DNA of 64,000 bases, taken from Thauera sp. 28. GTDB taxonomy: Bacteria; Pseudomonadota; Gammaproteobacteria; Burkholderiales; Rhodocyclaceae. The stretch lies in contig NZ_AMXA01000002.1 of the NCBI RefSeq assembly GCF_000310145.2, positions 233,305 to 297,304 of the forward strand. Direction: 5' to 3'. Shown one piece after another: positions 16,334 to 25,410 of the stretch. The notes under the pieces were generated by a model that was not told where the DNA came from, did not search any database, and saw nothing but the letters and a program-made list of their open reading frames with translations. The translations under genes and the position numbers were made by a program. Positions within the stretch are counted from its first letter, which is position 1; the number at the start of each line of letters is the position of its first letter.

Positions 16334-17446
16334 TCAGCGGATCTGGTTGATCAGCGTGGCGGCACGGGAGGCGACCCGCTCGCCGGCTTCGAGGCCGGAC
16401 GTCACCGCAATGTTCACGCCGTCCAGCGGCGCGATCGTGACGGTCCGGGACTCGAAACGTTCGGGCGCCGTCTTTACCCAGACGATGGTTTGGTTTGCCG
16501 AATTCTTCAGCACCGATGCTGCGGGAACGCTTACACCCTGCTGCGTGCTGCGCGACTGGACGAAGACCTCGACCGGCTGCCCCACGGCAAGAAAGGCCAG
16601 CGCTTCCCCTTCGGCTGCAAAGGTGAGCGGCAAGGCCTGCTCGCGCAGGCTGCGGGCGGCGCCGATGAAGGTGAGCGGGATCCGCTGGTCGCCGACCGCA
16701 AGACTTGCAGAGGCGACATCCGCCGCTATTTCTGGATCATAGGAGAGCGCCTCGACACGCAGCCGCTTCGGGTCGACGATCTCGAACACGAGCTCGCGCG
16801 CATCGACCACTTGGCCTGACACGGCGTTAGTCGATGCGATCACACCGCTGACGGGTGCGGTCAGGACATCACGGGCATTGAGGCCACCACCGATCGCTTT
16901 CGATCTGGCCCTCAGGCTGGCAAGCTCGCTTTCGGCCGCCTCGATCTCCTTGCGCGGTACCGTGTCGGCGAGTTCCTTCAGACGCGCAAGGCGCTTTTCC
17001 ACAAGGGCCCTGGCCGCGTGCAGCTCGGCCAATTGCGCCATCTGGTTAGACCGCTCGATCTGGTCCGTCGAAGGACTAACGTAAGCCAGCACGTCCCCCT
17101 TCTTCACGGCCTGACCGACGCTTGGCAACCCCTGCGGGCCCGCCTCCAGGCGCCCAGCCACCATGGCCTGCACCTTTCCGCCGGCATTCGGGTCCATGAC
17201 CACCTTGCCGGCCAGCGCGGTGGTACGCGGCAATTCGCCGGCTTCCGTAACCAACGTGCGAACACCGATCTGGCGTTGTGCCGGCTTTGGCAGAAAGACA
17301 CTGCCATCGGCTTGCCGTTGTGGCCCATTGCCTCCTGCCACAACTGGACCTTCATCGCCATGATCATGGCCTTCGCCAGCAAAGGCATTCCACGAGGCAC
17401 TGGCCGATACCAGCGCCAGCGCAGCAAACAGTACGCTCAGCTTCAC
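16334..17446 (-). CDS. CzcB-type periplasmic adaptor (membrane fusion protein)
   Basis: The adaptor links the RND pump to the outer-membrane channel. The 370-residue product has a signal peptide (LFAALALVSASASWNAFA), then His/Asp motif GEGHDHGDEG. The lipoyl/barrel-sandwich halves flank a helical hairpin (IERSNQMAQLAELHAARALV to ESELASLRARSKA). Beta-barrel and membrane-proximal domains end the protein. Its start overlaps the stop of the upstream gene by four bases. The N-terminal His motif is shared with the preceding gene, suggesting both handle the same metal. Confidence 0.9.
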   Translation of the reverse strand: MKLSVLFAALALVSASASWNAFAGEGHDHGDEGPVVAGGNGPQRQADGSVFLPKPAQRQIGVRTLVTEAGELPRTTALAGKVVMDPNAGGKVQAMVAGRLEAGPQGLPSVGQAVKKGDVLAYVSPSTDQIERSNQMAQLAELHAARALVEKRLARLKELADTVPRKEIEAAESELASLRARSKAIGGGLNARDVLTAPVSGVIASTNAVSGQVVDARELVFEIVDPKRLRVEALSYDPEIAADVASASLAVGDQRIPLTFIGAARSLREQALPLTFAAEGEALAFLAVGQPVEVFVQSRSTQQGVSVPAASVLKNSANQTIVWVKTAPERFESRTVTIAPLDGVNIAVTSGLEAGERVASRAATLINQIR

Positions 17447-18006
17447 GCGGCACCTCCAGTCGAGCGATTACGCGAATTCCCCTTGCGAAGCACAACCCAG
17501 CCGATGAGGCCTAGCACAAGCCCCCCCGCGCCTGCCCCAATTGCGTAGGGTTTCATGTCCAATTCGGCAACCTCTTCGTGCGCCTCGGCGGCGGTCTCAT
17601 GCAAGTCGAGCTCACCAGCGAGCAAATCGGCGTCCTGACCGGCAATCACCGTTGCCGTGACAGAGACGACACCCGGCTTGAGCGTCTCCTCGAGCGTGGC
17701 CTCGAACTCACCGTCGGCATGGGGCGTGAGCGCAACGGCCTTCCCATCGAGTTCCAGATCGACCTTTGCGTCCTTGACCGGACTGTTGTCAGCGAAGTGG
17801 TCAAGATAGACGGTGACGTTCTTGCCATTCACTACGCCGACCAGCTCGAAGAGTTCCGAGACGGCGGTAAATCGCGGCAATGCCGGGCCCGCTGTGGTCG
17901 CGGGCGCTTCTCCATGGTCGTGTCCGTCACCGGCCAGCGTTTGCGGGGCAAGCCCGGCAAGCACGGCAGCGAGGCTCCATGCCGCGAGGGTATGAGTGGA
18001 TTTCAT
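17443..18006 (-). CDS. Periplasmic protein with C-terminal membrane anchor in the Czc-type operon
   Basis: The 187-residue product has a signal peptide ending at ALAG-type sequence (LAPQTLAG) and the motif DGHDHGEAP. A beta-rich domain follows (NGKNVTVYLDHFADNSPVKDAKVDLEL, GEFEATLEETLKPGVVSVTATV), then a C-terminal TM (AIGAGAGGLVLGLIGWVVLR). The ATG at 18006 starts MKSTHTLAAWSL; the frame is open to 18027. The conserved position between czcC and czcB suggests a periplasmic accessory of the adaptor. The family is uncharacterised to my knowledge. Confidence 0.75.
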   Translation of the reverse strand: MKSTHTLAAWSLAAVLAGLAPQTLAGDGHDHGEAPATTAGPALPRFTAVSELFELVGVVNGKNVTVYLDHFADNSPVKDAKVDLELDGKAVALTPHADGEFEATLEETLKPGVVSVTATVIAGQDADLLAGELDLHETAAEAHEEVAELDMKPYAIGAGAGGLVLGLIGWVVLRKGNSRNRSTGGAA

Positions 18007-18019
18007 TTTGGGGATCCTG

Positions 18020-19297
18020 TTATTCATTCGGGAAGCAGGCCCAACGCTTGGCGCTGGGCCGAGATGGCGGCTGCCAGATCAATACAATACGCGCGCGCGC
18101 GCGCTCGCGTTCGGCCTCGGCCGCCTCGAATTCGATGCGCAGACGGGTCGGCAGATCGGCCTCACCGAGGCGGAACGCCTTCTCGAAGAAGCCGCGTGAC
18201 GCCTGTGCGAGGTCGGAGCGCCGTTCAGCAGCGGCGACCTGCTGCCGTCTCAATTCGACGCGCTGGTGCGCCATCTCTGTTTCGGCCAGCAGACGTTCGA
18301 GTTCGATCTGGAGTTGCGCCTCGGCCTCGATGGCCTCTGCATTGGCGCTTGCAACGCGGGACCGGCTGCGCGAACCGGAACCAAGCGGAATGCGCAAGCC
18401 CAGCGTGACTGTCTGTTCCCAGGATTCACCCGATGCGCCGCGTTCGCGGGTGGTCGTGACACTCAACTCCGGATTCGCGCGGCCCTGAACGCTGGCAAGG
18501 GTCATCGTGCGCCGCGCAACGTCGACCCGATCACGCAGCTCGGCCACTGCAGGGTGCGCCGTCTCAAGAATCTGTGTCGGTGTCGCAGCGGACGGGACGG
18601 GCTCCGGCGCAGACACCCCGCCGGATGAGCGTTCTGGCCCGATTCCAGTGAGCGTGCGCAACTGCTGTGCAGCATCTGCAAGGGCGCTTTCTGCCTCGGC
18701 GACGGCGGCTTCAGCTGTAGCTTGCACACCGTCGGCCTGATGCTGATCTGCGCGCGCCAGATCACCCGCCTTGATGCGCTTGGCCACGTCGGCGGCCAGT
18801 TCGCGGGCGTTCTCGAGACCCGCCCTCGCCAGCGTCACATCTACGCGCGCGCGTTGCCAATCCCAATATGCTGTGCGTACCGCTGCAGCGGTGCGCAACT
18901 GCGCGCCGCGAGCCCGGCTCGCCGTGGCAGCTATTTCGGCAGTGGCGAGGGCTGCAGTGCTCGAACGTTCGCCCGACAGCCAGATCGGAACCGCGATGCC
19001 GACCTCGTACTCACGGCTCCCGCGATTGCTGTCCAACTGATCGGTTTTTCCGGCTACCTCTAGGGCGGGCGGTTCGACAAACCAACTGTCGGCACTGTCG
19101 CGGCGCGCTTGCGCCGCTTCCTGTTGAGTCGTGAGCGACAGCGCTTCAGGCTGGCGTGCCCATGCTGCCTCGAAAGCGTGCTTGAGGGATAGGGCGGTAC
19201 TTGGAGCCGGGGGGGCGGGCTGCTGCGCCCAGGCACCATTGACGGCAAGGCCGAGCATTAGCCCAGGCAGCCATTTGAGACGAAGTTGCTGAAACAT
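18020..19297 (-). CDS. CzcC-type outer-membrane factor (TolC superfamily), C-terminus altered by a repeat-tract shift
   Basis: This is the outer membrane channel of the RND system. The 425-residue product has a signal peptide (MLGLAVNGAWAQ) and two OEP repeats (ALSLKHAFEAAWARQPEAL ... RVDVTLARAGLENARELA; AVAELRDRVDVARRTM ... LGLRIPLGSGSRSRSR). The last about 20 codons read RIVLIWQPPSRPSAKRWACF, which does not fit the family. In a shifted frame the same DNA reads AYCIDLAAAISAQRQALGLL, a normal CzcC ending, stopping at 18024. The switch lies in the GC tract at 18090-18104; one fewer dinucleotide would restore the normal end. It heads the structural genes, downstream of czcI. Confidence 0.88.
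   Translation of the reverse strand: MFQQLRLKWLPGLMLGLAVNGAWAQQPAPPAPSTALSLKHAFEAAWARQPEALSLTTQQEAAQARRDSADSWFVEPPALEVAGKTDQLDSNRGSREYEVGIAVPIWLSGERSSTAALATAEIAATASRARGAQLRTAAAVRTAYWDWQRARVDVTLARAGLENARELAADVAKRIKAGDLARADQHQADGVQATAEAAVAEAESALADAAQQLRTLTGIGPERSSGGVSAPEPVPSAATPTQILETAHPAVAELRDRVDVARRTMTLASVQGRANPELSVTTTRERGASGESWEQTVTLGLRIPLGSGSRSRSRVASANAEAIEAEAQLQIELERLLAETEMAHQRVELRRQQVAAAERRSDLAQASRGFFEKAFRLGEADLPTRLRIEFEAAEAERERARARIVLIWQPPSRPSAKRWACFPNE
18090..18104. repeat. GC dinucleotide tract in czcC
   Basis: Fifteen bases of strictly alternating C and G lie within the last 30 codons of the czcC-like gene. Dinucleotide tracts of this kind are prone to slipped-strand changes. The number of units decides which of two C-terminal frames is used. 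Confidence 0.9.
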
Positions 19298-19427
19298 CCA
19301 ATTCTCCGTTGATGTAAAGACACGGGGAATCGGCAGAGGGCGATCGGACCGATCGCAATGGACGCGTGACGCTACCGCTCAAAGCGGTAGGAACATCAAG
19401 AGGGAATGAAGGCGACCGCCCTGCCGA

Positions 19428-19778
19428 TCAGGCTGGGCGGGCCCATTTAGGGCGTTCGGGCTCTGCGGGATGCTCCGCAAGTGAGCACCCAGGTGTGACG
19501 CCGATGGGGAGGGATGCCTGATGCTGTGTGAATAGCGCGCTGGACTCACTCGTTACTGCTGAAGAGCCCACCACCTGGCACGATGCGCAGTCTGTGTGTG
19601 CGCCCTTCGTCAAGCCCCCTTTTTCCTTGCCTTTTGCATCTTCGGTGTGACGATGCGCGTGATGACCAAAATGATTGGCTGCGGCACCGGATTCGTGCGC
19701 GCAGTAATCGCCCACCGCCGCCCAACTCAGTTGGGCAGGCAGCAGGATCAAGAGGAAAATCGCAAGCCAACGACGCAT
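19428..19778 (-). CDS. czcI: CzcI-like periplasmic protein at the head of the czc operon
   Basis: The 116-residue product has a signal peptide (RRWLAIFLLILLPAQLSWAA), a His-rich stretch NHFGHHAHRHTEDAKGKEKGG, and the HTDCASCQ motif. It ends EPERPKWARPA, like the homologue at 7489-7827. czcI classically precedes czcC, as here, with a 130-bp gap that could hold the czcC promoter. Confidence 0.82.
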   Translation of the reverse strand: MRRWLAIFLLILLPAQLSWAAVGDYCAHESGAAANHFGHHAHRHTEDAKGKEKGGLTKGAHTDCASCQVVGSSAVTSESSALFTQHQASLPIGVTPGCSLAEHPAEPERPKWARPA

Positions 19779-19911
19779 GGCGCGGATTCTATCAATAAGG
19801 ATTTGCTATCGTCGACAGCGACGGTACCAATGGGCAGACCAAACGGCGCTTTACGAGAACCTGCTGGGCGAAACGCCTGGACGGCCCGACGTCTCGCGCC
19901 GATAGGTGGCT

Positions 19912-20250
19912 TCAGGAGCCTCTGTACAGTTCATTCATGTACGCGCGCTCTGTCGGGGTCATGTCGACCAGCTCCTTGAGGACTTCTGCACGGGTCTTGC
20001 CGGGTCCGGAAGCACGCGAGGGCACCGCGAGGCCACGCTGCAGGTAGAAATAGCTGCCATCGGCCTTTGCCTGTTCGAGCTCGCGCAACACCTCGGCGCG
20101 GGTTTTCGTGCTCGTGGAGTGATCCGGATGGAACGTGAACCCCTGCTCGCCGGGAGCGGGATGCCACAGCGAGCTGGCTTGCGCAGCCGCAGGAACGACA
20201 AGGACGGCAGCAAGAAGCGAAAAAAGGGCAGTGGTGCGGGTTTTCGACAT
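19912..20250 (-). CDS. DUF4148 domain periplasmic protein
   Basis: The 112-residue product has a signal peptide (FSLLAAVLVVPAAAQA). It has two copies of the motif KTRAEVL(R/K)EL (near residues 48 and 86), the DUF4148 signature, separated by DGSYFYLQRGLAVP. GAAGGAG precedes the ATG at 20250; the frame is open to 20316. It is divergent from the two-component system and upstream of czcI on the same strand. Function is unknown; relatives are common near betaproteobacterial metal-resistance genes. Confidence 0.8.
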   Translation of the reverse strand: MSKTRTTALFSLLAAVLVVPAAAQASSLWHPAPGEQGFTFHPDHSTSTKTRAEVLRELEQAKADGSYFYLQRGLAVPSRASGPGKTRAEVLKELVDMTPTERAYMNELYRGS

Positions 20251-20369
20251 GACAAGACTCCTTCGTTCAACGTGAGAGGTGGCGTTCGGCATAAGCCGCT
20301 TGGCGTCGCCTTGCACCGAACACGTCGCGGACTTTAAGGGTCCATCCTCGTCGAATCGCGAACTGCCAG

Positions 20370-20385
20370 ATTACGATTTCGTAAT
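20370..20385. promoter_or_regulatory. Candidate response-regulator binding palindrome
   Basis: ATTACGA-TT-TCGTAAT is a 7-bp perfect inverted repeat with a 2-bp spacer. It sits 34 bp upstream of the response regulator ATG and in the intergenic region shared with the divergent DUF4148 gene. This suits autoregulation by the adjacent OmpR-type regulator and perhaps control of the divergent metal genes. Confidence 0.6.
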
Positions 20386-20419
20386 GTGATGGTTTCGGCA
20401 TCTCCGCGATAATCGCTGC

Positions 20420-21106
20420 ATGAAGATTCTGGTTGTGGAAGACGAGCCCAAGCTCGCCGAATACCTACGCAGGGCGCTCACCGAAAGCAATTACATCGTG
20501 GATGTCGCGCACAGCGGCACGGATGGCCGCTATCTCGCGACCGAAGGGCATTACGACCTCGTCCTCCTCGACGTCATGCTTCCGGGGCTGGATGGCTATG
20601 CCGTCTTGCAAGAACTGCGTCGGGGCAAACACGTACCCGTCCTGATGCTGACCGCGCGGGACGAGGTCGAGGATCGGGTCAGAGGCCTGCAGGCGGGTGC
20701 CGACGATTACCTGGTGAAGCCGTTTGCACTGTCCGAGTTGCTCGCTCGCGTGCAGGCCTTGTTGCGGCGCGGTGCCTTGCGCTCGGATAGCCAGGATTCA
20801 ACGGTGCTCCGTTTGGCGGACCTCGAACTCGACCTGGTTCGGCGCAAGGCGTCACGATCCGGGCAGCGCCTCGACCTGACCGCCAAGGAGTTCACGTTGC
20901 TGACGTTGCTGCTGCGCCGGCAAGGGCAGGTCCTTTCCCGTACCGCGCTCGCAGCGCAGGTGTGGGACATGAATTTCGACAGCAATACGAACGTGGTCGA
21001 AGTTGCGGTGCGCCGGTTGCGCGGCAAGATCGACGACGCTTTCGAGAAGAAGTTGTTGCATACCGTGCGCGGCATGGGATACGTCCTTGAGGACCGGAAG
21101 CCCTGA
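20420..21106 (+). CDS. OmpR-family response regulator, heavy-metal type (CzcR/CusR-like)
   Basis: The 228-residue protein has a receiver domain with acidic cluster [11 protein letters not shown] (residues 5-15), phospho-acceptor Asp51 in [14 protein letters not shown], Thr in LMLTARD and Lys in LVKPFA. The winged-helix DNA-binding domain follows ([41 protein letters not shown]). It is two bases upstream of the kinase gene. Context beside czcICBA makes it the probable regulator of that operon. Confidence 0.93.
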   Translation: MKILVVEDEPKLAEYLRRALTESNYIVDVAHSGTDGRYLATEGHYDLVLLDVMLPGLDGYAVLQELRRGKHVPVLMLTARDEVEDRVRGLQAGADDYLVKPFALSELLARVQALLRRGALRSDSQDSTVLRLADLELDLVRRKASRSGQRLDLTAKEFTLLTLLLRRQGQVLSRTALAAQVWDMNFDSNTNVVEVAVRRLRGKIDDAFEKKLLHTVRGMGYVLEDRKP

Positions 21107-21108
21107 GA

Positions 21109-22464
21109 ATGCGCAATCCGCGTTCGCTTAGCCGCTGGTTATCGTGGTGGCTCGCCGTGCTGGCCTCGCTGGGGCTCGGCTTGGTCTGCTCGATCGTTTA
21201 CGTGGGCGCGAGTCTAAATCTCTCCAACAAGCAGACGGACGAACTGCGGCACAAGCGGGACATAGTGCGCCATCTCGTCGGCGAGATTGCAACGCGGGAC
21301 GCGTTGCCGAGCCTGCGTCACAAGCTCGACGACTTCTTTGTGGGCCATGCCAACCTCGAGTTACGGCTGATCCAGGGATCTGACGCTCTTCTGTACGCAA
21401 CTCCGGCGCGTTCAAGCCCCGGCGCAATCCTGCGGCGGGATGAGTTCGAAATCTCCGTGCCATGGTCGCCCACAACCATGCTGCGCGCCGAATTGATGCT
21501 CGACAGCAGCGCCGACGCGCTGCTTTTGGAGCAGTTGGCCTGGACGCTACTCGCGAGCGCCCTTGGTGGAGCGGCGGCCATCTCAGTGGGCGGCGCATGG
21601 CTCGTTCGTAGAGCGCTCTTGCCTGTTCGCGACCTGGCTCGACAAGCAGCGGCCCTAAGCCCGGAAAGCGTTGGACAGCCGCTTGACGGCTCCGCCCAGG
21701 CACAGGAGCTTCAGCCGTTGGTCACACAATTCAACGCGCTCCTGGTTCGATTGAACCGCGCATATCAACAACTGGAAGGGTTCAACGCCGATGTCGCTCA
21801 CGAGCTGCGCACACCGCTGGCGACCTTGATTGGTGAGACCGAGCTAGCTCTGAGTCGTCAGCGCGATGTCGCCGAACTGCGCGATGTGCTCGGATCGAAC
21901 CTCGAGGATCTTCAACTTTTAGCGGGGCTGGTCAATGACATGTTGTTCTTGTCCCGGGCCGATCGCGGGGAGCGCGCCCGTCGCCACCGTGTGGATAGCC
22001 TGGCCGAACTGGTGTCCGAGGTCATCGAATTCCACGAAGCGTCAATGCAGGAGGCCGGCGTGACTGCGCGCTTACGCGGTGACGGCATGGGCACAGTCGA
22101 TGCTGGGTTGGTTAGGCGTGCGCTCTCGAACCTGCTCGCCAATGCGACCCGTTTTGCAGAGCGCGGATCGGTGATCGAGGTCGATATCAAGCAGGACGCA
22201 GATGGCCGCATTTGCCTGTCTGTCAGCAACACGGGCCCTGTCATCCCCCCGGAGCATTTGCCTCGTCTATTCGACCGCTTTTATCGGGTTGATGGGGCCC
22301 GCGAACATCGCGACCATAACCACGGGCTCGGCTTGGCGATCGTAGCTGCGATCGCGCGAATGCATGGCGGCGCCACCTTTGTGCGGTCAGCTGCCGGAAC
22401 GACGAGCGTTGGCCTTGCCATGTGCGGGTGCAGCCAAATGGAGGTAGCACCTCATGACAGATAA
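21109..22464 (+). CDS. Heavy-metal sensor histidine kinase (CzcS/CusS-like)
   Basis: The 451-residue kinase has TM1 (LAVLASLGLGLVCSIVYVG), a periplasmic sensor region of about 120 residues, and TM2 (LLASALGGAAAISVGGAWLV). A HAMP segment precedes the H-box VAHELRTPLA with phospho-acceptor His231. The N-box is LSNLLANATRFA, and the G-boxes include HNHGLGLAIVAAIARMHGG. The periplasmic loop has no obvious His/Met cluster, so the ligand is not evident from sequence. It forms an operon with the response regulator. Confidence 0.92.
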   Translation: MRNPRSLSRWLSWWLAVLASLGLGLVCSIVYVGASLNLSNKQTDELRHKRDIVRHLVGEIATRDALPSLRHKLDDFFVGHANLELRLIQGSDALLYATPARSSPGAILRRDEFEISVPWSPTTMLRAELMLDSSADALLLEQLAWTLLASALGGAAAISVGGAWLVRRALLPVRDLARQAAALSPESVGQPLDGSAQAQELQPLVTQFNALLVRLNRAYQQLEGFNADVAHELRTPLATLIGETELALSRQRDVAELRDVLGSNLEDLQLLAGLVNDMLFLSRADRGERARRHRVDSLAELVSEVIEFHEASMQEAGVTARLRGDGMGTVDAGLVRRALSNLLANATRFAERGSVIEVDIKQDADGRICLSVSNTGPVIPPEHLPRLFDRFYRVDGAREHRDHNHGLGLAIVAAIARMHGGATFVRSAAGTTSVGLAMCGCSQMEVAPHDR

Positions 22465-22655
22465 GGCGCATTGCTGAAAGGGCTGAACTTTGCCTCTTTG
22501 CGGCACTGACTATCGAGAGTGCTGGGGTCACATGGATACGTGGCCAGGTAGAGTGCGCTCGACACCACGAACTTGCACCAGATCGCCTTCGTGCGCGGCG
22601 CCGATGGCTGACGTGTTCTAAGTGTCTGTCAGCACCCACCTCGGAGACTCCGCAA

Positions 22656-23427
22656 TGACCGACGATGCCGACGCACAAGGGTGCCGAGGATCTGATAGGC
22701 GTCCTGCGCAGCTACCTCAAGTGAGCCTTGCCGTGCCCACCGAGAACCCGTCCACCTGGACCCATGATCACGTCTTCGATGGCGGCAATGCGCTTGCCAA
22801 AAGCAGTACCTCGGTGGTGATGTGGATCACTGCCGTTGCGATGGTTGTCGAGATCACCGCAGGCTGGTGGTTCAACTCAATGGCGCTGCTGGCCGACGGC
22901 TGGCATATGAGCCCGCATACCTTCGCGATCGGCGTGTCTGCCGCGCTGGCCTATGCCGCTGCGCGAACGATCCGCGCTTCGCTTTCGGCACCTGGAAAAT
23001 CGAGATCCTCGGAGGCTTCGCCAGCGCCATCTTCCTGCTCGGCGTGGCAGTGATGATGGTCATCGGTTCGATCGAACGCATCGTGTCGCCGCAACCCATC
23101 CAGTACAAGGAGGCCATCGCGGTCGCCATCCTGGGCTTGGCCGTCACCGTCGTTTGTGCGCTGATCCCGGGCAAGGCTCACCATCACGGCCACTCACACG
23201 GACACGGTCACGATCATCACGGCCTCAAGCTCAAATCCGCCTACCTTCACGTGATCGCCGACGCGGCCACCTCGGTGCTGGCCATCGCGGTGGTGACGCA
23301 TGACCGCGCACGCACCCCCGACGCTGTGAGGAGCCGCTTGGCGGTGCACGAGGAGATCGTCCACTCAACGATCGAGATCTATCACCACGCCGGGCTTCGG
23401 GAAAGCCCTGCCGGAGGAGCCGCGTGA
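22656..23427 (+). pseudogene. Broken DmeF-like CDF transporter (frameshift plus internal deletion)
   Basis: The first frame encodes TWTHDHVFDGGNALAKSS and VVEITAGWWFNSMALLADGW (TM1-2, CDF motif), then shifts near 22970. The +1-related frame continues as NDPRFAFGTWKIEILGGF, TM3-4 and the His loop KAHHHGHSHGHGHDHHGLKL, then TM5 up to VLAIAVV. It then jumps directly to [20 protein letters not shown], the normal C-terminal end of DmeF proteins. Roughly a hundred residues (TM6 and most of the cytoplasmic domain) are missing. It is not functional as a transporter. The YnfA gene overlaps its stop codon. Confidence 0.82.
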
Positions 23428-23741
23428 GGACATTGCTACTTTACTTCGTCACAGCGATGGCCGAGATCGTCGGCTGCTATCTGCCCTGGCTGTGGCTCAA
23501 GAAGGGGGGCTCGGTTTGGCTACTTCTGCCTGCGGCGGTGAGCCTGGCGGCCTTCGCGTGGTTACTCACGCTGCATGAGGCGGCCTCCGGCCGCGTCTAT
23601 GCCGCATACGGCGGGATGTACATCAGCGTCGCCATCCTATGGCTGTGGACGGTGGACGGAATCCGCCCCTCCGCCTGGGACGTCGCCGGTGTAGTGGTGA
23701 CGCTGGCGGGCATGAGCATCATCGCGTTTCAGCCCAAGTAG
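23424..23741 (+). CDS. ynfA: YnfA family (UPF0060) protein, second copy
   Basis: The 105-residue, four-TM protein has [18 protein letters not shown] and [16 protein letters not shown]. It is clearly paralogous to 9045-9383, matching through most TM segments. The GTG start overlaps the stop of the broken CDF gene, so translation may depend on readthrough from a decayed gene. It is the last gene of the metal island. Confidence 0.88.
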   Translation: MRTLLLYFVTAMAEIVGCYLPWLWLKKGGSVWLLLPAAVSLAAFAWLLTLHEAASGRVYAAYGGMYISVAILWLWTVDGIRPSAWDVAGVVVTLAGMSIIAFQPK

Positions 23742-24237
23742 GGTGTTTGCAACCGCATGCCATGAGCTTCAATCCGCCTCGCGGGTCAGCCACTTCTTAA
23801 CCTTACCCCTCCACTGCCAGCAGGTGGCAGGAGATGCAGGCGGCCTACAATTCGGGCAGCGCAGCGCAGCGCCAGCGGCAAACCAGTCGCCAAAAGGTGA
23901 TAGTCCCCGGGCGCCCGCACTACCCGGACCTACATCATCGACATTCAAATTGTGCTACCGCCGTGCCAGCTAGCTATTCGTAAGCGTTGCGTAGCAGGCG
24001 GCGGCTTGATGCTGTTACTTGTCATTGGTCGTTCGGTTGAATGAACGGCAGCACGGGGTCGGGCCCGGCCCGTCGGCGACGGACCGAGTTGCCATTCAAC
24101 CTAAGCTGGCGCTGATTGGCAGATATCGACCCAGGCGGAACGTGCGTTCCGGCCACAGTTGGCCATAGAACGTTGACTGGGGGTCATCATCTCAGCGGCC
24201 GTTGTGCTACGAGATCTGTCGGATGCCCCGCGCTGAC
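23742..24237. other. Gene-free stretch between ynfA and the Sel1 gene
   Basis: I find no convincing coding frame in either strand. A small hairpin (TGCCA-N5-TGGCA) lies near 23817-23831, and GGAACG-TG-CGTTCC lies near 24138-24151. Nothing else can be supported. Confidence 0.5.
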
Positions 24238-24240
24238 AAC

Positions 24241-25410
24241 TTATCCATGGCTGCCGTTTGGCTCCGCGTTGTGACTAGGCTCGATCGCCTCATACAACGC
24301 GGCTGCAGCCTGTCGAGCAGCCATGTCCTGTTCGTAATCGATCGGCTCCAGTTCCACGCCGCCCCGACCGCCGACGTAGGCTGGCCCGCCGACATCGTCA
24401 TCATAGGGTGAGCCATCCTCGTTGATGGCTTCATATTCGTCCTCGGACAGGTCGGTACCGAGCAGTTCGGCAAGATAGAACCACGTCCAGCACTGCTGCA
24501 GGTTCAACCGATCGTAACCCTCGATCAGTTCGCGCATGGCTTCAGTGTCACCCTGTTTTGCGGCTTCCGTCCGCCACCGCCAAGCATCCTTGCCCCGGCC
24601 GAGATGTTCGGCGACATCAGCGGCATGGGCTGCATCGATACCCGAGTAATAGATGGGCGGTCGCTCGAAGAAGGTCGAATCGCCAAAACGCTCAGCCATT
24701 TCGAGCAAGGCTACCTCATGGCCGAGGACGCCGGCTGCGCGGAGATGGTGCTTATACTTGTCTGCACCGCTAAGCCTTGCGGCATATTGGTCTGCCCATT
24801 CCTTTTCGACACCGACGAGCACGCGGCCGTTACGTTCTTCGTTGTACCAATAGTCACTGCCGGCACTAGGTTCATCGTAGGGATCGTCAGGTAAGGCGTG
24901 GATGAGCGCCAAAGCGTAATGGGCGTTGGCGTTGCCTTTTTCGGCGGCAGTGGCCAGTCCATCGAGCAGGACCGGTGAAGCGATGGATTCGCCGTCGAAC
25001 CACAGAGCAAACGTGTCGTCGTCGCCCACAGAGTCTTCACCGAACTCGTCGTCATGCACATAAGAGTTGCTGCCGGTTTCGTGCTGCAGACGGGCGACGA
25101 GGTTCGTAATACGGATGACTCCGATGTCCCGGTCCGAGAGATAGTCCGGAAGAACCTGCGCGATCTGGAGAGCACTTTCCGGAGGATAGTCGAGTTCCAG
25201 GCAGCGGCGCCCAACGGACTCGCCATGCTTGGCCGAGCGTCGGCTGGTGATACTTCTGTGCGTGAATACGTGGTCTGCGCACAAGGACGCGTAGGATTTG
25301 AAACCGAAAGCAGCGGCCAGTAGCTCGTAGATGTGGCTGCGCCTGAAGGTTGTGCCGGTTTGGGCTTGGAGGAGCTGCTGCGCGTCGAATGCGAGTTGCT
25401 TGATCGTCAT
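24241..25410 (-). CDS. Sel1-like repeat protein with a conserved N-terminal domain
   Basis: The 389-residue protein begins MTIKQLAFDAQQLLQAQTGT and continues RSHIYELLAAAFGFKSYASL, an N-terminal helical module of about 50 residues. Sel1/TPR-like helical repeats follow: LLDGLATAAEKGNANAHYALAL, HHLRAAGVLGHEVALLEMAERFG and WRTEAAKQGDTEAMRELIEGY. The C-terminus is acidic and unstructured. AGGAAAGG precedes the ATG at 25410. No signal peptide is present, so it is cytoplasmic. Sel1 repeats bind proteins; the partner is unknown. The gene stands alone between two gene-poor stretches at the edge of the metal island, which hints at transfer. Confidence 0.75.
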   Translation of the reverse strand: MTIKQLAFDAQQLLQAQTGTTFRRSHIYELLAAAFGFKSYASLCADHVFTHRSITSRRSAKHGESVGRRCLELDYPPESALQIAQVLPDYLSDRDIGVIRITNLVARLQHETGSNSYVHDDEFGEDSVGDDDTFALWFDGESIASPVLLDGLATAAEKGNANAHYALALIHALPDDPYDEPSAGSDYWYNEERNGRVLVGVEKEWADQYAARLSGADKYKHHLRAAGVLGHEVALLEMAERFGDSTFFERPPIYYSGIDAAHAADVAEHLGRGKDAWRWRTEAAKQGDTEAMRELIEGYDRLNLQQCWTWFYLAELLGTDLSEDEYEAINEDGSPYDDDVGGPAYVGGRGGVELEPIDYEQDMAARQAAAALYEAIEPSHNAEPNGSHG

